A stretch of DNA of 64,000 bases from Actinomyces sp. AC-20-1 (GTDB taxonomy: Bacteria; Actinomycetota; Actinomycetes; Actinomycetales; Actinomycetaceae). Shown in pieces: positions 17,606 to 24,855 of this stretch. The position numbers were made by a program, and so were the translations under genes. The first letter of the stretch is position 1; every line of letters begins with the position of its first letter. The notes beneath the pieces were generated by a model. It ran no database searches. It was not told the origin of the DNA and saw only the letters and a program-made list of their open reading frames with translations. Where the stretch lies: NCBI RefSeq assembly GCF_023369555.1, contig NZ_JACJVC010000005.1:97223-161222 (forward strand), in the 5' to 3' direction.

Positions 17606-18631
17606 ATGGCTATCAAGACGGGCGTGTCGCTGTACTCGCTCCAGGACGCCTACGGCCGCGGAGGCCTCGGGGTGGACGGCGTGCTCGACGCCGTCGTCTC
17701 CACCGGCACGCAGGGCGTGGAGATCCTCTCCGACCAGATGGTGCGCGGCGCCGCCCGCGCCACCGACGAGACCATCGACGCCTTCAACGCCTCGCTCGAC
17801 CGCTCGGGCCTGACGCGCGTCGCCAACGACATCTTCATCAACTCCTCGCTGTACAAGAACCGCTGGCTCACCCTCGAGGAGCAGTGCGAGCTGCTGGCCG
17901 CGGACCTGCGGCTGACCCACCGCCTCGGCTTCCCGCTCGTGCGCATCGTCTCCCAGACGGACCCGGGCGTCATCCGCCGCATGCTGCCCCTGGCGGAGCA
18001 GCTCGACGTCGCCCTGGCCGTCGAGGTCCACGCCGGCATGAGCTTCGACCACCCGCTCACCGCGGCCTGGATCGAGGAGATGAGGGCCGTCAACCACCCG
18101 CTCGTGGGCCTCGTCGTCGACTTCGGCATCTACTGCCAGCGCCACCCGCGCGTGTCCACCCGCTACTTCCAGGAGACCCTGGGGGTCAACGACGACGTCG
18201 TGGCCTACATCGACGACATCTTCGCCTCCGGCACGGACCCGCGCCAGTTCTTCCCCCGCAACCCGGACAACCCGGACGACTACATGTTCCCGGAGGAGCT
18301 GACCCGCCACTTCAGGCACTTCCAGGACCGCTTCTACTGCATGATGTCGACCGGCTACGAGAACACGAGCCTCGACACCCTCGACGAGTTCGCCCCCTAC
18401 ATCAAGTCCTTCCACGGCAAGTTCTGGGAGGTCACCGACGAGGGCGAGGAGTACTCCATCGACTACGGGCGCGTCTTCGAGCGCCTCAACCGGATCGGCT
18501 GGGACGGCTTCGTCTGCTCCGAGTACGAGGGCCAGCGCTTCGCCCTGCCCGGCGAGCCCGTCCACGACATCGACCAGGTGACCCGCCACCAGGCCCTGAT
18601 GCGCGCGCACCTCAACGACGGCCTCAACTGA
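17606..18631 (+). CDS. C-glycoside deglycosidase alpha-type subunit (DgpC-like TIM barrel), paralogue 2
   Basis: A 341-residue TIM barrel nearly parallel in sequence to paralogue 1, with shared blocks SLYSLQDAYGRGG, SRLTRV-type ANDIFINSSLYKNRWL and ENTSLDTLDEF. Metal ligands are conserved: Glu in VEVHAGMSF, Asp in VVDFGIYCQR, His in SFHGKFWEV and Glu in CSEYEGQRF. Ribosome-binding site AAGGGAG lies before ATG 17606. Its DUF6379 partner follows after 15 nt. The differences from paralogue 1 cluster in the middle (FASGTDPRQFFPRNPDNPDD), a region expected near the aglycone pocket, which suggests divergence in specificity (inference). Catalysis would need prior C3 oxidation of the glycoside. Confidence 0.87.
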   Translation: MAIKTGVSLYSLQDAYGRGGLGVDGVLDAVVSTGTQGVEILSDQMVRGAARATDETIDAFNASLDRSGLTRVANDIFINSSLYKNRWLTLEEQCELLAADLRLTHRLGFPLVRIVSQTDPGVIRRMLPLAEQLDVALAVEVHAGMSFDHPLTAAWIEEMRAVNHPLVGLVVDFGIYCQRHPRVSTRYFQETLGVNDDVVAYIDDIFASGTDPRQFFPRNPDNPDDYMFPEELTRHFRHFQDRFYCMMSTGYENTSLDTLDEFAPYIKSFHGKFWEVTDEGEEYSIDYGRVFERLNRIGWDGFVCSEYEGQRFALPGEPVHDIDQVTRHQALMRAHLNDGLN

Positions 18632-18646
18632 AAGCGAGAAGGAAGC

Positions 18647-19042
18647 ATGTTCGACGGATACATCTTCACCGAGGGCTCCCTCGCCAACGTCGAGGTTGAC
18701 GGCGAGGTCATCGGCTACGAGATGCGCACCCGCATCCCCTACTACCGCGGCATCCCCCTGTCGATGGTCCACGACGTCGAGGTCGAGGTCGACGGTGCCG
18801 CGGTGGCCCGCGAGGACATCCGCTTCACCGCCGACGGCGGCGAGCACTGGTGGACCCTCGCCGAGATGGAGACGGTGACCTCCTTCCGCTGGGAGTACGA
18901 GGACGAGGCCACCGTGCGCGTCCTGGCCCCCGGCGGCCTCGCCCCGGGCGAGCACGAGGTCCTGCTGCGGGTCAGTGCCCGCGTCGCCTACATCCCCGTG
19001 CCCTTCTCGGGTGAGATGAGGCGCACCGTCACCATCGGCTGA
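18647..19042 (+). CDS. DUF6379 protein (DgpB-like beta subunit), paralogue 2
   Basis: A 131-residue DUF6379 subunit with MFDGYIFTEGSL at the start, RIPYYRGIPLSMV centrally and RVAYIPVPFSGEMRRTV at the end. A strong GAAGGAAG ribosome-binding site precedes ATG 18647. It pairs with the TIM-barrel gene immediately upstream and closely resembles paralogue 1. Like paralogue 1 it is followed by a copy of the 71-bp palindrome, so gene pair plus palindrome appear to have duplicated together. Confidence 0.87.
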   Translation: MFDGYIFTEGSLANVEVDGEVIGYEMRTRIPYYRGIPLSMVHDVEVEVDGAAVAREDIRFTADGGEHWWTLAEMETVTSFRWEYEDEATVRVLAPGGLAPGEHEVLLRVSARVAYIPVPFSGEMRRTVTIG

Positions 19043-19062
19043 GCCTCCCGCCACGTCCGACC

Positions 19063-19133
19063 CTGAGCCCCGGGATCTCACGCTGAGACCTGACGCCTCC
19101 CGTCAGGCCCCGGCGCGAGGGCTCAGGGCTCAG
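19063..19133. repeat. 71-bp nested palindromic element, copy 2
   Basis: CTGAGCCCCGGGATCTCACG with GAGGGCTCAGGGCTCAG as outer arms, and GAGACCTGAC/GTCAGGCCC as inner arms. Same position relative to the upstream DUF6379 gene as copy 1. Confidence 0.75.
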
Positions 19134-19153
19134 CGCACCTGAAAGGCCCCATC

Positions 19154-20743
19154 ATGACCCGCTCTCCCGCTGCCCCCACCGTCGCCGGTCTCCTGCTCGG
19201 CGGCCAGCTGCACAACTCCTCCTCCTCGGACCTCGACCACGCCCGCGCTGCCTACGACACGGTGGCCGCCATGGGCGGCAACGCCGTCACCGCCACCGTC
19301 TCCTGGCACCTCGTCGAGCCGGAGGAGGGCGTCTTCGACTTCAGCGGCGTCGACCCCCTCGTCGACATGGCGCGCGAGCGGGGCCTCGCCCTCACCCTGC
19401 TGTGGTTCGGCGCCTACAAGAACGCCGCCTCCACCTACGCGCCCCGCTGGGTGCGTGCGGACGCCGAGCGCTTCCCCCGCGCCGGGCTCGGCGCGAGCAG
19501 CACCGGGCCGGGCGCCTTCTCACGCCCCGGCACGCCGGTCCTGTCCGTCTTCTCGCCCGCCCTGCGCGCCGCCGACCGCCGCGCCTTCGAGGCCCTCACA
19601 CAGCACCTGGCGGCCACCGGCGCCGACGGCGGCCCTCTCGTCATGCTCCAGGTCGAGAACGAGACCGGCCTGCTCGGGGCTGGACGCGACCACAGCGCCG
19701 TCGCCGACGCCGCCTGGGCGGGCCCGGTCCCGGCGGCCCTCACCGACTGGCTCGCCGCCCACCCCGGTGCCCAGGGCACGGCCGCCCGGCTGTGGCGCGA
19801 GCACGGCTCGAGGACCGCGGGGACCTGGGCCGAGCTCTTCGGCCAGGACGTCTGGGCCGAGGAGACCTTCATGGCCGCCGGCTTCGCCGCCTACTGCGGG
19901 GAACTGGCCGCCGCCGGGGCCGGGCGCCTGGACGTCACCTACTACGCCAACGCCTGGCTCGGCCCGCAGCCCGGCCAGGACCTGCCCGGCCAGTACCCCT
20001 CGGGCGGCCCCGTGGGCGGCCAGGTGGACGTGTGGAGGGCCCTGGCTCCCGCCATCGCCTTCCTCGGGCCGGACATCTACGTCGATGACGTCAAGTCCGC
20101 CCTGGCCCCCTACCTGCGCGAGGACAACGAGGTGGTGGTGCCGGAGTCGCGCCTGGCTGTCGGCAACCTCTTCTGGGCCGTGGGCTCGGGCGCCGTCGGC
20201 TTCAACGTCTTCGGCGTCGACGACGTGCGCACCGACGGGCAGCTCGCTGCCGGGTACCGTCTCCTCGGCGGTGCCGGTGAGCTCATCCGCGCCGCCCAGC
20301 GCGAGGGCCGGGTGCGGCCCGTGCTGCTGGAGGCGGGGGACAGCGCCGTCGTCGAGCTCGGCGCTCTGAGGTGGACCCTGCGCGGCAGCATGGACGTGCT
20401 GCGGGCGATGTTCCTCGACGCCGGCGTCGCCGTGCGCACCGAGGCCGCCGAGGCCCCGAGCGAGTCGACGGGGGCCGCGCTGGTCGCCTCCCCGGCGGAC
20501 ACGCGTGCCATGGCGGTGCTCGTGGACCTGGGTGGCGACGAGCTGCTCGCCATCGGCCAGGGGCTCATGCTCGACGTCGAGGGGGCGGACGGCTCACTCG
20601 TCGAGATCGACGACGCCTGGGAGGGCCGCTACGAGGACGGGCAGTGGGTCCCGGGGCGCAACCTCAACGGGGACGAGCGCCTCAACCTCTTGCCGCCGGA
20701 CTCCCTGGGCGCCGTGCGCGTGAGGGTGCTGCGCCGCGGCTGA
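19154..20743 (+). CDS. DUF5597-type glycoside hydrolase (GH35/GH42-like beta-galactosidase)
   Basis: A 529-residue clan GH-A-like TIM barrel with a C-terminal DUF5597-like domain. The start GLLLGGQLHNSSSSDL, the barrel segments VSWHLVEPEEGVFDFSGVD and LLWFGAYKNA, and LQVENETGLLG (acid/base Glu after Asn) are typical of the DUF5597 group of beta-galactosidase-like enzymes. The second catalytic Glu is probably in VVVPESR. There is no signal peptide, so it is likely cytoplasmic. It follows two DgpC-DgpB pairs on the same strand behind a GAAAGG ribosome-binding site, so it probably removes an outer hexose from the same class of glycosides. Substrate unproven. Confidence 0.8.
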   Translation: MTRSPAAPTVAGLLLGGQLHNSSSSDLDHARAAYDTVAAMGGNAVTATVSWHLVEPEEGVFDFSGVDPLVDMARERGLALTLLWFGAYKNAASTYAPRWVRADAERFPRAGLGASSTGPGAFSRPGTPVLSVFSPALRAADRRAFEALTQHLAATGADGGPLVMLQVENETGLLGAGRDHSAVADAAWAGPVPAALTDWLAAHPGAQGTAARLWREHGSRTAGTWAELFGQDVWAEETFMAAGFAAYCGELAAAGAGRLDVTYYANAWLGPQPGQDLPGQYPSGGPVGGQVDVWRALAPAIAFLGPDIYVDDVKSALAPYLREDNEVVVPESRLAVGNLFWAVGSGAVGFNVFGVDDVRTDGQLAAGYRLLGGAGELIRAAQREGRVRPVLLEAGDSAVVELGALRWTLRGSMDVLRAMFLDAGVAVRTEAAEAPSESTGAALVASPADTRAMAVLVDLGGDELLAIGQGLMLDVEGADGSLVEIDDAWEGRYEDGQWVPGRNLNGDERLNLLPPDSLGAVRVRVLRRG

Positions 20744-20752
20744 GCTGAGGGC

Positions 20753-20785
20753 AGGGCACGTTGTCCACCATGACAACGCTGCCCT
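20753..20785. terminator. Hairpin after the DUF5597 glycosidase
   Basis: AGGGCACGTTGTC pairs with GACAACGCTGCCCT with one bulged base and a 6-nt loop. It lies 10 bp after the stop codon and probably terminates the cluster. Its stem shares the GTTGTC/GACAAC core with the array that follows. Confidence 0.55.
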
Positions 20786-20843
20786 TGTGCTGCGCCGCGC
20801 ATGAGCGGAGGGCGCGGGCCCCGGTCCCGGCCCGTGCCGGACG

Positions 20844-21076
20844 GGACCGGGCGCGTCGGTGGACCACGTGCCTGTGCTAGGACAACCTGCGTGCGTTTGG
20901 ACAACCTGGTGGACGCCAGCAGGTTGTCCTTGGCGCAGCAGGTTGTCCTTGCGCGAGGAGGTTGTCCTGCAGAGCTGCCGATGTGGGGCTGCCGCGGGCG
21001 CAGGCTCAGACCGCGGGCCTGCGCCGCCGGCCTCAGGCCTCCCGCAGGAGCGCCGGCCTCAGGCGTCCTGGCGGCG
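20844..21076. repeat. Long direct repeat, left copy, containing a 19-bp-periodic head-to-head array
   Basis: This 233-bp segment recurs at 21768-22019, which has one extra 19-bp unit. Inside, GGACAACCTG starts at 20880 and 20899, then the inverted unit (CAGGTTGTCC or GAGGTTGTCC) starts at 20920, 20939 and 20958, every unit 19 bp from its neighbour. The central pair can form a perfect 10-bp stem. The right end covers the last five codons (RRQDA) and the stop of the HEPN gene. No protein gene is evident in 20744-21058. Confidence 0.85.
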
Positions 21077-21431
21077 TGAGGTGTCTGCCTCGTTGGCCTC
21101 TGCGATCACATCGTTCAGTGCTGTGATGAGGCTTGGGATATTGAGGATCGCGGTGTCATACACTCGGGCGTCATTGATGGTGGCGTAGCCGTGGATGAGG
21201 ACGTTGCGCATGCCAACGGCTTCAGCGAGTCCTGGGATCCGGCCCGCCGTCTGGGGGTCGTCCCGGCGGAGCCTGCCCAGTGCCTCACCGATAATCTCGA
21301 ACTCCCGCTCAACCGCCCTGCGTCGGAGCAGATCGTGCTCGTAGCCCGAGAGAGATCCCGGCTGTGAATTCGGCGATCGCTTGTGCTGCGGTCAGCGCAT
21401 CCCACAGGAGCGCTGCTGACTCACCGCGCAT
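21059..21431 (-). pseudogene. HEPN-domain (DUF86) protein of an MNT/HEPN toxin-antitoxin pair, frameshifted
   Basis: Reading from ATG 21431 gives MRGESAALLWDALTAAQAIA... through TAGISL. The frame then shifts at a CT-dinucleotide tract (GAGAGAGA on the + strand, 21348-21355). The conserved remainder continues in the next frame: SGYEHDLLRRR, FEIIGEALGRL and the HEPN catalytic motif MRNVLIHGY (R-x4-H). Adding one CT unit would restore a ~124-residue DUF86 protein. The downstream frame has no start of its own before MRN. The start overlaps the end of the MNT gene by 11 nt, the usual MNT/HEPN arrangement. DUF86 HEPN proteins act as RNases neutralised by AMPylation from the MNT partner. The last residues (RRQDA) come from the flanking repeat and match the end of the neighbouring ROK gene. 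Confidence 0.8.
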
Positions 21432-21726
21432 AGAGGTCCACTGCTTCGGAGAATGCCTGCCGAGCGAAGTAGGGGTTGCGGACCGCGCTGGCTTCTACGA
21501 GGTCGACCGGTCGTCCAGTGATCTTCTCAAGGTCCTGCTGCAGAGCGAGGAACGGGGTGATGCCACGACCGGCCTCGGGGCGGAAGTCGACAAGGAAATC
21601 GAGGTCGCTGGTTCGTGCGTCGAAGGCACTTGTGACGGCTGAGCCGAAGAGCCGCAGGCGTGCGACGCCATGGCGCTCGCAGGCGCGCGCAAGCGCCTCA
21701 CGATCCAGCGCAGCGATCCCAGCCAT
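21421..21726 (-). CDS. MNT-type minimal nucleotidyltransferase (antitoxin)
   Basis: A 101-residue nucleotidyltransferase with the hallmark LRLFGSAVTSAF (GS-x10-D-x-D) followed by SDLDFLVDF, the metal-binding Asp pair. In MNT/HEPN modules it adds AMP to the HEPN toxin and so silences it. ATG 21726 is chosen as the Met just before the conserved fold; the longer frame runs into the flanking repeat. It overlaps the HEPN gene by 11 nt. The module is bracketed by 233/252-bp direct repeats and its codon use is less GC-biased than its neighbours, which points to acquisition. Confidence 0.88.
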   Translation of the reverse strand: MAGIAALDREALARACERHGVARLRLFGSAVTSAFDARTSDLDFLVDFRPEAGRGITPFLALQQDLEKITGRPVDLVEASAVRNPYFARQAFSEAVDLYAR

Positions 21727-21767
21727 GCAACGAGGGTAGCAGCGGGCTCCGTGGCCTGGTCTGCGCC

Positions 21768-22019
21768 GGACCGGGCGCGTCGGTGGACCACGTGCCTGTG
21801 CTAGGACAACCTGCGTGCGTTTGGACAACCTGGTGGACGCCAGCAGGTTGTCCTTGGCGCAGCAGGTTGTCCTAGCGCGAGGAGGTTGTCCTTGCGCGAG
21901 GAGGTTGTCCTGCAGAGCTGCCGATGTGGGGCTGCCGCGGGCGCAGGCTCAGACCGCGGGCCTGCGCCGCCGGTCTCAGGCCTCCCGCAGGAGCGCCGGC
22001 CTCAGGCGTCCTGGCGGCG
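21768..22019. repeat. Long direct repeat, right copy, containing a 19-bp-periodic head-to-head array
   Basis: 252-bp counterpart of 20844-21076. Forward GGACAACCTG units begin at 21804 and 21823 and inverted units at 21844, 21863, 21882 and 21901, all spaced 19 bp. The extra unit relative to the left copy accounts for the 19-bp length difference. The right end contains the final codons RRQDA and stop of the ROK-like gene 22002-22865, which is the native context for that sequence. Confidence 0.85.
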
Positions 22020-22865
22020 CAGGGTGAGCATCTCGGGGGCGGCGGTGGACGAGCCGGCCGGGAGCCAGCGGATGAGGTTCTCGGGGGCGAGCAGCCGGTC
22101 CGTCACGAGGTGCCCCAGGCCGACGACGGCGACCGGGATGTGGGACAGCTCGGCGGATCCGCCGCCGGAGCCGCGGTGGACGTGGGAGTCGACGACGAGA
22201 CCGAGGCCGATGCCGACGCTCAGGCGCACGACGAGGATGTCCTTGGGAGCACCGGTGCGGCCCGCCGCGGACGTGGCGAGAGCGTTGACCTCGTCGTCGA
22301 CCCACACGGGCAGGCCGAGGGCGCGCGTGAGCTGCTGGCGCAGGGCGAACCCGGGCCAGGCTGCGACCTCGACGTCGTGCGTGTGCGAGGAGAGGATCGA
22401 GCCGTCGCGGAAGTCCACTGGCAGGGCGATGGAGACTCCCAGGCCCCACGGGGACGGCAGTCTCTCGGCGTCGGCCCGCTCGCGCAGCTCCTTCAGCGCC
22501 GGAAGAGCCGCGTTGAGTGCCCCTGGCGGTCCGGCGAGGAACCCGACCGGGAGCGTGCCCTGATCGATGACGGTCCCGGTGAGGTCCAGCAGCGCCGCGA
22601 CACTGTGGCGGTAGGAGAGCTGTAGCGCGAGGACGCTGCCGGCGCGCGGGTTGAAGGCCCAGTTCTCAGGGGCGCGGCCGCCGGTGGAGTCCGCCTTGCC
22701 GCTGTGGGTGAGCAGGCCGACGGCGAGGGCGGCGTCCAGGCGGCGGTCGACGGCGTTGCGGCCCAGGTCGAGCAGGTCGATGAGGTCGGTGCGGGTGACA
22801 CCGCGCGGGTAGGCGCGTGCGTGGCCGATGAGGGCCGCGAGCTGACGCACGTGCGTGGGGTGCAT
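22002..22865 (-). CDS. ROK-family regulator with large internal deletion
   Basis: A 287-residue protein with an intact N-terminal winged helix (VTRTDLIDLLDLGRNAVDRRLDAAL) and the first part of the ROK fold (LALQLSYRHSVAALLDL...IGLGLVVDSHVHRG). After SAELSHIP it jumps directly to LVTDRLLAPENLIRWL...TLRRQDA, the equivalent of the last ~35 residues of the full-length paralogue at 24856-26205. About 110 residues are missing, including the CxCGxxGCxE zinc motif. Reading frame is preserved, so it may be expressed as a DNA-binding protein that no longer senses sugar normally. It is divergent from the GPH transporter at 23125. A stop codon lies in frame upstream, so ATG 22865 is the first possible Met. 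Confidence 0.82.
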   Translation of the reverse strand: MHPTHVRQLAALIGHARAYPRGVTRTDLIDLLDLGRNAVDRRLDAALAVGLLTHSGKADSTGGRAPENWAFNPRAGSVLALQLSYRHSVAALLDLTGTVIDQGTLPVGFLAGPPGALNAALPALKELRERADAERLPSPWGLGVSIALPVDFRDGSILSSHTHDVEVAAWPGFALRQQLTRALGLPVWVDDEVNALATSAAGRTGAPKDILVVRLSVGIGLGLVVDSHVHRGSGGGSAELSHIPVAVVGLGHLVTDRLLAPENLIRWLPAGSSTAAPEMLTLRRQDA

Positions 22866-23124
22866 GCCCGTGATGCCCGTGGGGGAGAGGGGCGGGGGCT
22901 CCCACTGCAGAAGCGCCGTCGGTGCTCATCTGGGAAGGGTATGTGAGACCCGTCCGCTCCGGGGTTACTTCCGTTTCACGAGTATGTCACCACTTCGGCC
23001 TTGCTGGTGCGGAAGTGAGGGGGATTTACTCATGTCGTAGCCACCACCGGGACGAACCGAAGTCCCGGACGACCCGGCTCTCCCGTACGTGAACCCCCAC
23101 TCGGACCCCACAGAAAGGTCTGCC
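22866..23124. promoter_or_regulatory. Divergent ROK/GPH promoter region
   Basis: 259 bp with no gene. A short inverted repeat ACTTCCG (about 22966) and CGGAAGT (about 23011) brackets a relatively AT-rich stretch and could be an operator for the ROK protein. AGAAAGG precedes the transporter start. Confidence 0.35.
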
Positions 23125-24567
23125 ATGACGACGACGTCAGCGGCCCCCGCCACGAAGGCTCAGGTTCCCCTGAGGCACAAGGGCACCTTCCCGCTCGCCG
23201 AGTTCGGCTCCCAGCTCGTCTGGAGCACCGTCGGCTCCTACCTGCTGCTCTTCTACACCGACGTCGCCCTCATCGCTCCGGCCGTCGCGGGCGGTATCAT
23301 GCTCGTCGCCCGCGTCCTGGACGGCGTCCAGGACCTGGGCTTCGGCTACATCGCCGAGCGCACCCGCAGCAGGTGGGGGCGCTTCCGTCCCTGGGTCATG
23401 TTCGGCGCGCCCTTCCTCACCCTCACCCTGGTCATGGCCTTCGTCAACCCGGCCACCGGCTCCACCGGCAAGATCTGGTGGTCCGCCACCACCTACATCC
23501 TCCTGTGCTTCGTCTACACGGTGGTCAACATGGCCTACGGCTCGATGCCCGGCGTCATGACCACCGACACCAACGAGTGCCTCACCCTCAACTGGCTGCG
23601 CACCCAGGGCTCCTCCCTCGCCCAGATCGTCCTCAACGCGGTCACCATGCCGCTGCTGCTCCTCTTCGGCTCGGCCGCTGCGGCCAAGGGCTACGACTCG
23701 CGCTCCTTCCTCATGATGGCGATCATCTTCGGGGTCGTCGCCCTGCCGTGCTTCATCATCACGGGGGCGAACTCCAAGGAGGTCATCACCCTCACCCCGG
23801 AGCAGAAGAAGGTCCCCTTCTCACGCACGGTCAAGGCCGTCGTCGGCAACGGCCCCCTCATGCTCATCTTCTGCGCCCTGCTGCTGGGCTGCATGTCCAT
23901 CTTCAGCCGCCTGGGAACACTCGCCTACTACGCGATCAACAACATGGGCGACCCGCGCCTGGTGGCAAGCGTCTTCCTCGCCTTCTCCGTCGGCCAGATG
24001 ATCGGTGGCCTCGTCTTCCCGCAGTTCGCCCGGGTCCTGGGCAAGATGCAGGTGCTCATCATCTCCAACGTGCTCATCAGCGGCCTCCTGCTCACCATCT
24101 TCTTCCTCAACCCCCACAACACGACCGCGATCCTCGTGGTCCAGTTCCTCTACGGCCTGTCCAACTTCGGCCAGCCGATCATCTTCTCGATGGTGCCGGA
24201 CGCCGTGGACTACTACGAGGAGAGGACCGGTGTCCGGGCCGACGGCACCTCCTACGCCGCCGTCTCCCTCTCGACCAAGATCGCGAGTGCTGTGGGCGCC
24301 TCCTTCGGCATGTTCATCATCGGTGGCTTCAGGTACGACGGTGCCCTCGCCGTCCAGTCCGCCCACACGCTCACCGGCATCAACATCGCCGTCAACCTCA
24401 TGCCCGCGATCTTCTCCCTCCTGGCGGTGGTCCCGCTCCTGTTCTACAAGCTCAACCACCAGCGCATGGCTCAGATCACCGCCTCCCTCGAGGCCAAGCG
24501 CGCCGCCGCCCTCGCCCAGGTCGGCATGAGCGCTGAGGCCGGCGGGCAGGACCGGGCCGAGCAGTGA
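23125..24567 (+). CDS. GPH-family glycoside:cation symporter
   Basis: A 480-residue, twelve-helix transporter of the glycoside-pentoside-hexuronide:cation symporter family (MelB/YicJ-like), which imports glycosides with Na+ or H+. Seen: PLAEFGSQLVWSTVGSYLLLFYTDV near the N-terminus, DGVQDLGFGYIAERTRSRWGRFRPW (the family's conserved loop with Asp and Arg residues, split here over helices 2-3) and VPDAVDYYEERTGVRADGTSYA in the second half. ATG 23125 is chosen because AGAAAGG lies 8 nt upstream. It is divergent from the shortened ROK regulator and paralogous to the transporter at 26458. Likely substrates are O- or C-glycosides used by the adjacent enzymes (inference). Confidence 0.9.
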   Translation: MTTTSAAPATKAQVPLRHKGTFPLAEFGSQLVWSTVGSYLLLFYTDVALIAPAVAGGIMLVARVLDGVQDLGFGYIAERTRSRWGRFRPWVMFGAPFLTLTLVMAFVNPATGSTGKIWWSATTYILLCFVYTVVNMAYGSMPGVMTTDTNECLTLNWLRTQGSSLAQIVLNAVTMPLLLLFGSAAAAKGYDSRSFLMMAIIFGVVALPCFIITGANSKEVITLTPEQKKVPFSRTVKAVVGNGPLMLIFCALLLGCMSIFSRLGTLAYYAINNMGDPRLVASVFLAFSVGQMIGGLVFPQFARVLGKMQVLIISNVLISGLLLTIFFLNPHNTTAILVVQFLYGLSNFGQPIIFSMVPDAVDYYEERTGVRADGTSYAAVSLSTKIASAVGASFGMFIIGGFRYDGALAVQSAHTLTGINIAVNLMPAIFSLLAVVPLLFYKLNHQRMAQITASLEAKRAAALAQVGMSAEAGGQDRAEQ

Positions 24568-24855
24568 CCTGGGCGGTCGGCGCGTGGCCGTGTCGCGCCG
24601 ACCGCTCCCGATGGAACCGGGCCCCGGGCCCGCCGAGCACGCGTGATGCGAGCGTGCGAGGCGGCCCCGGGGCCCGGTCTGCCGGTGGAGGCCGAGAGAC
24701 CCGGGTGCTCCCGCCGGAGCCGCAGGGGGCGCCGGCGCCTGCGGCTCCGGCGGGAACGAGCGGCTCAGCGTGTGCGTTTTGTCAAGTAGAAACCGTGCGT
24801 TTTGTCAAGTAGGGGCATGGGCTGCCGTCGGAGTCGTTCAGCGGCTTCGCCGGCC
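24568..24855. terminator. Convergent intergenic region with two strong hairpins and an 18-bp direct repeat
   Basis: Hairpin 1: ACCGGGCCCCGG (24616-24627) with its exact complement at 24667-24678. Hairpin 2: a perfect 17-bp stem, 24710-24726 with 24738-24754. Beyond these, GTGCGTTTTGTCAAGTAG occurs twice (24772-24789 and 24795-24812), an AT-rich 23-bp-period direct repeat of unknown role. No gene is seen. The hairpins lie between convergent stops and should terminate both. Confidence 0.6.

Noticed and set aside
20880..21910. The 19-bp-periodic arrays as a CRISPR array
   Set aside because: Units are about 10 bp with 9-bp spacers and change orientation mid-array; there are no cas genes in the window.
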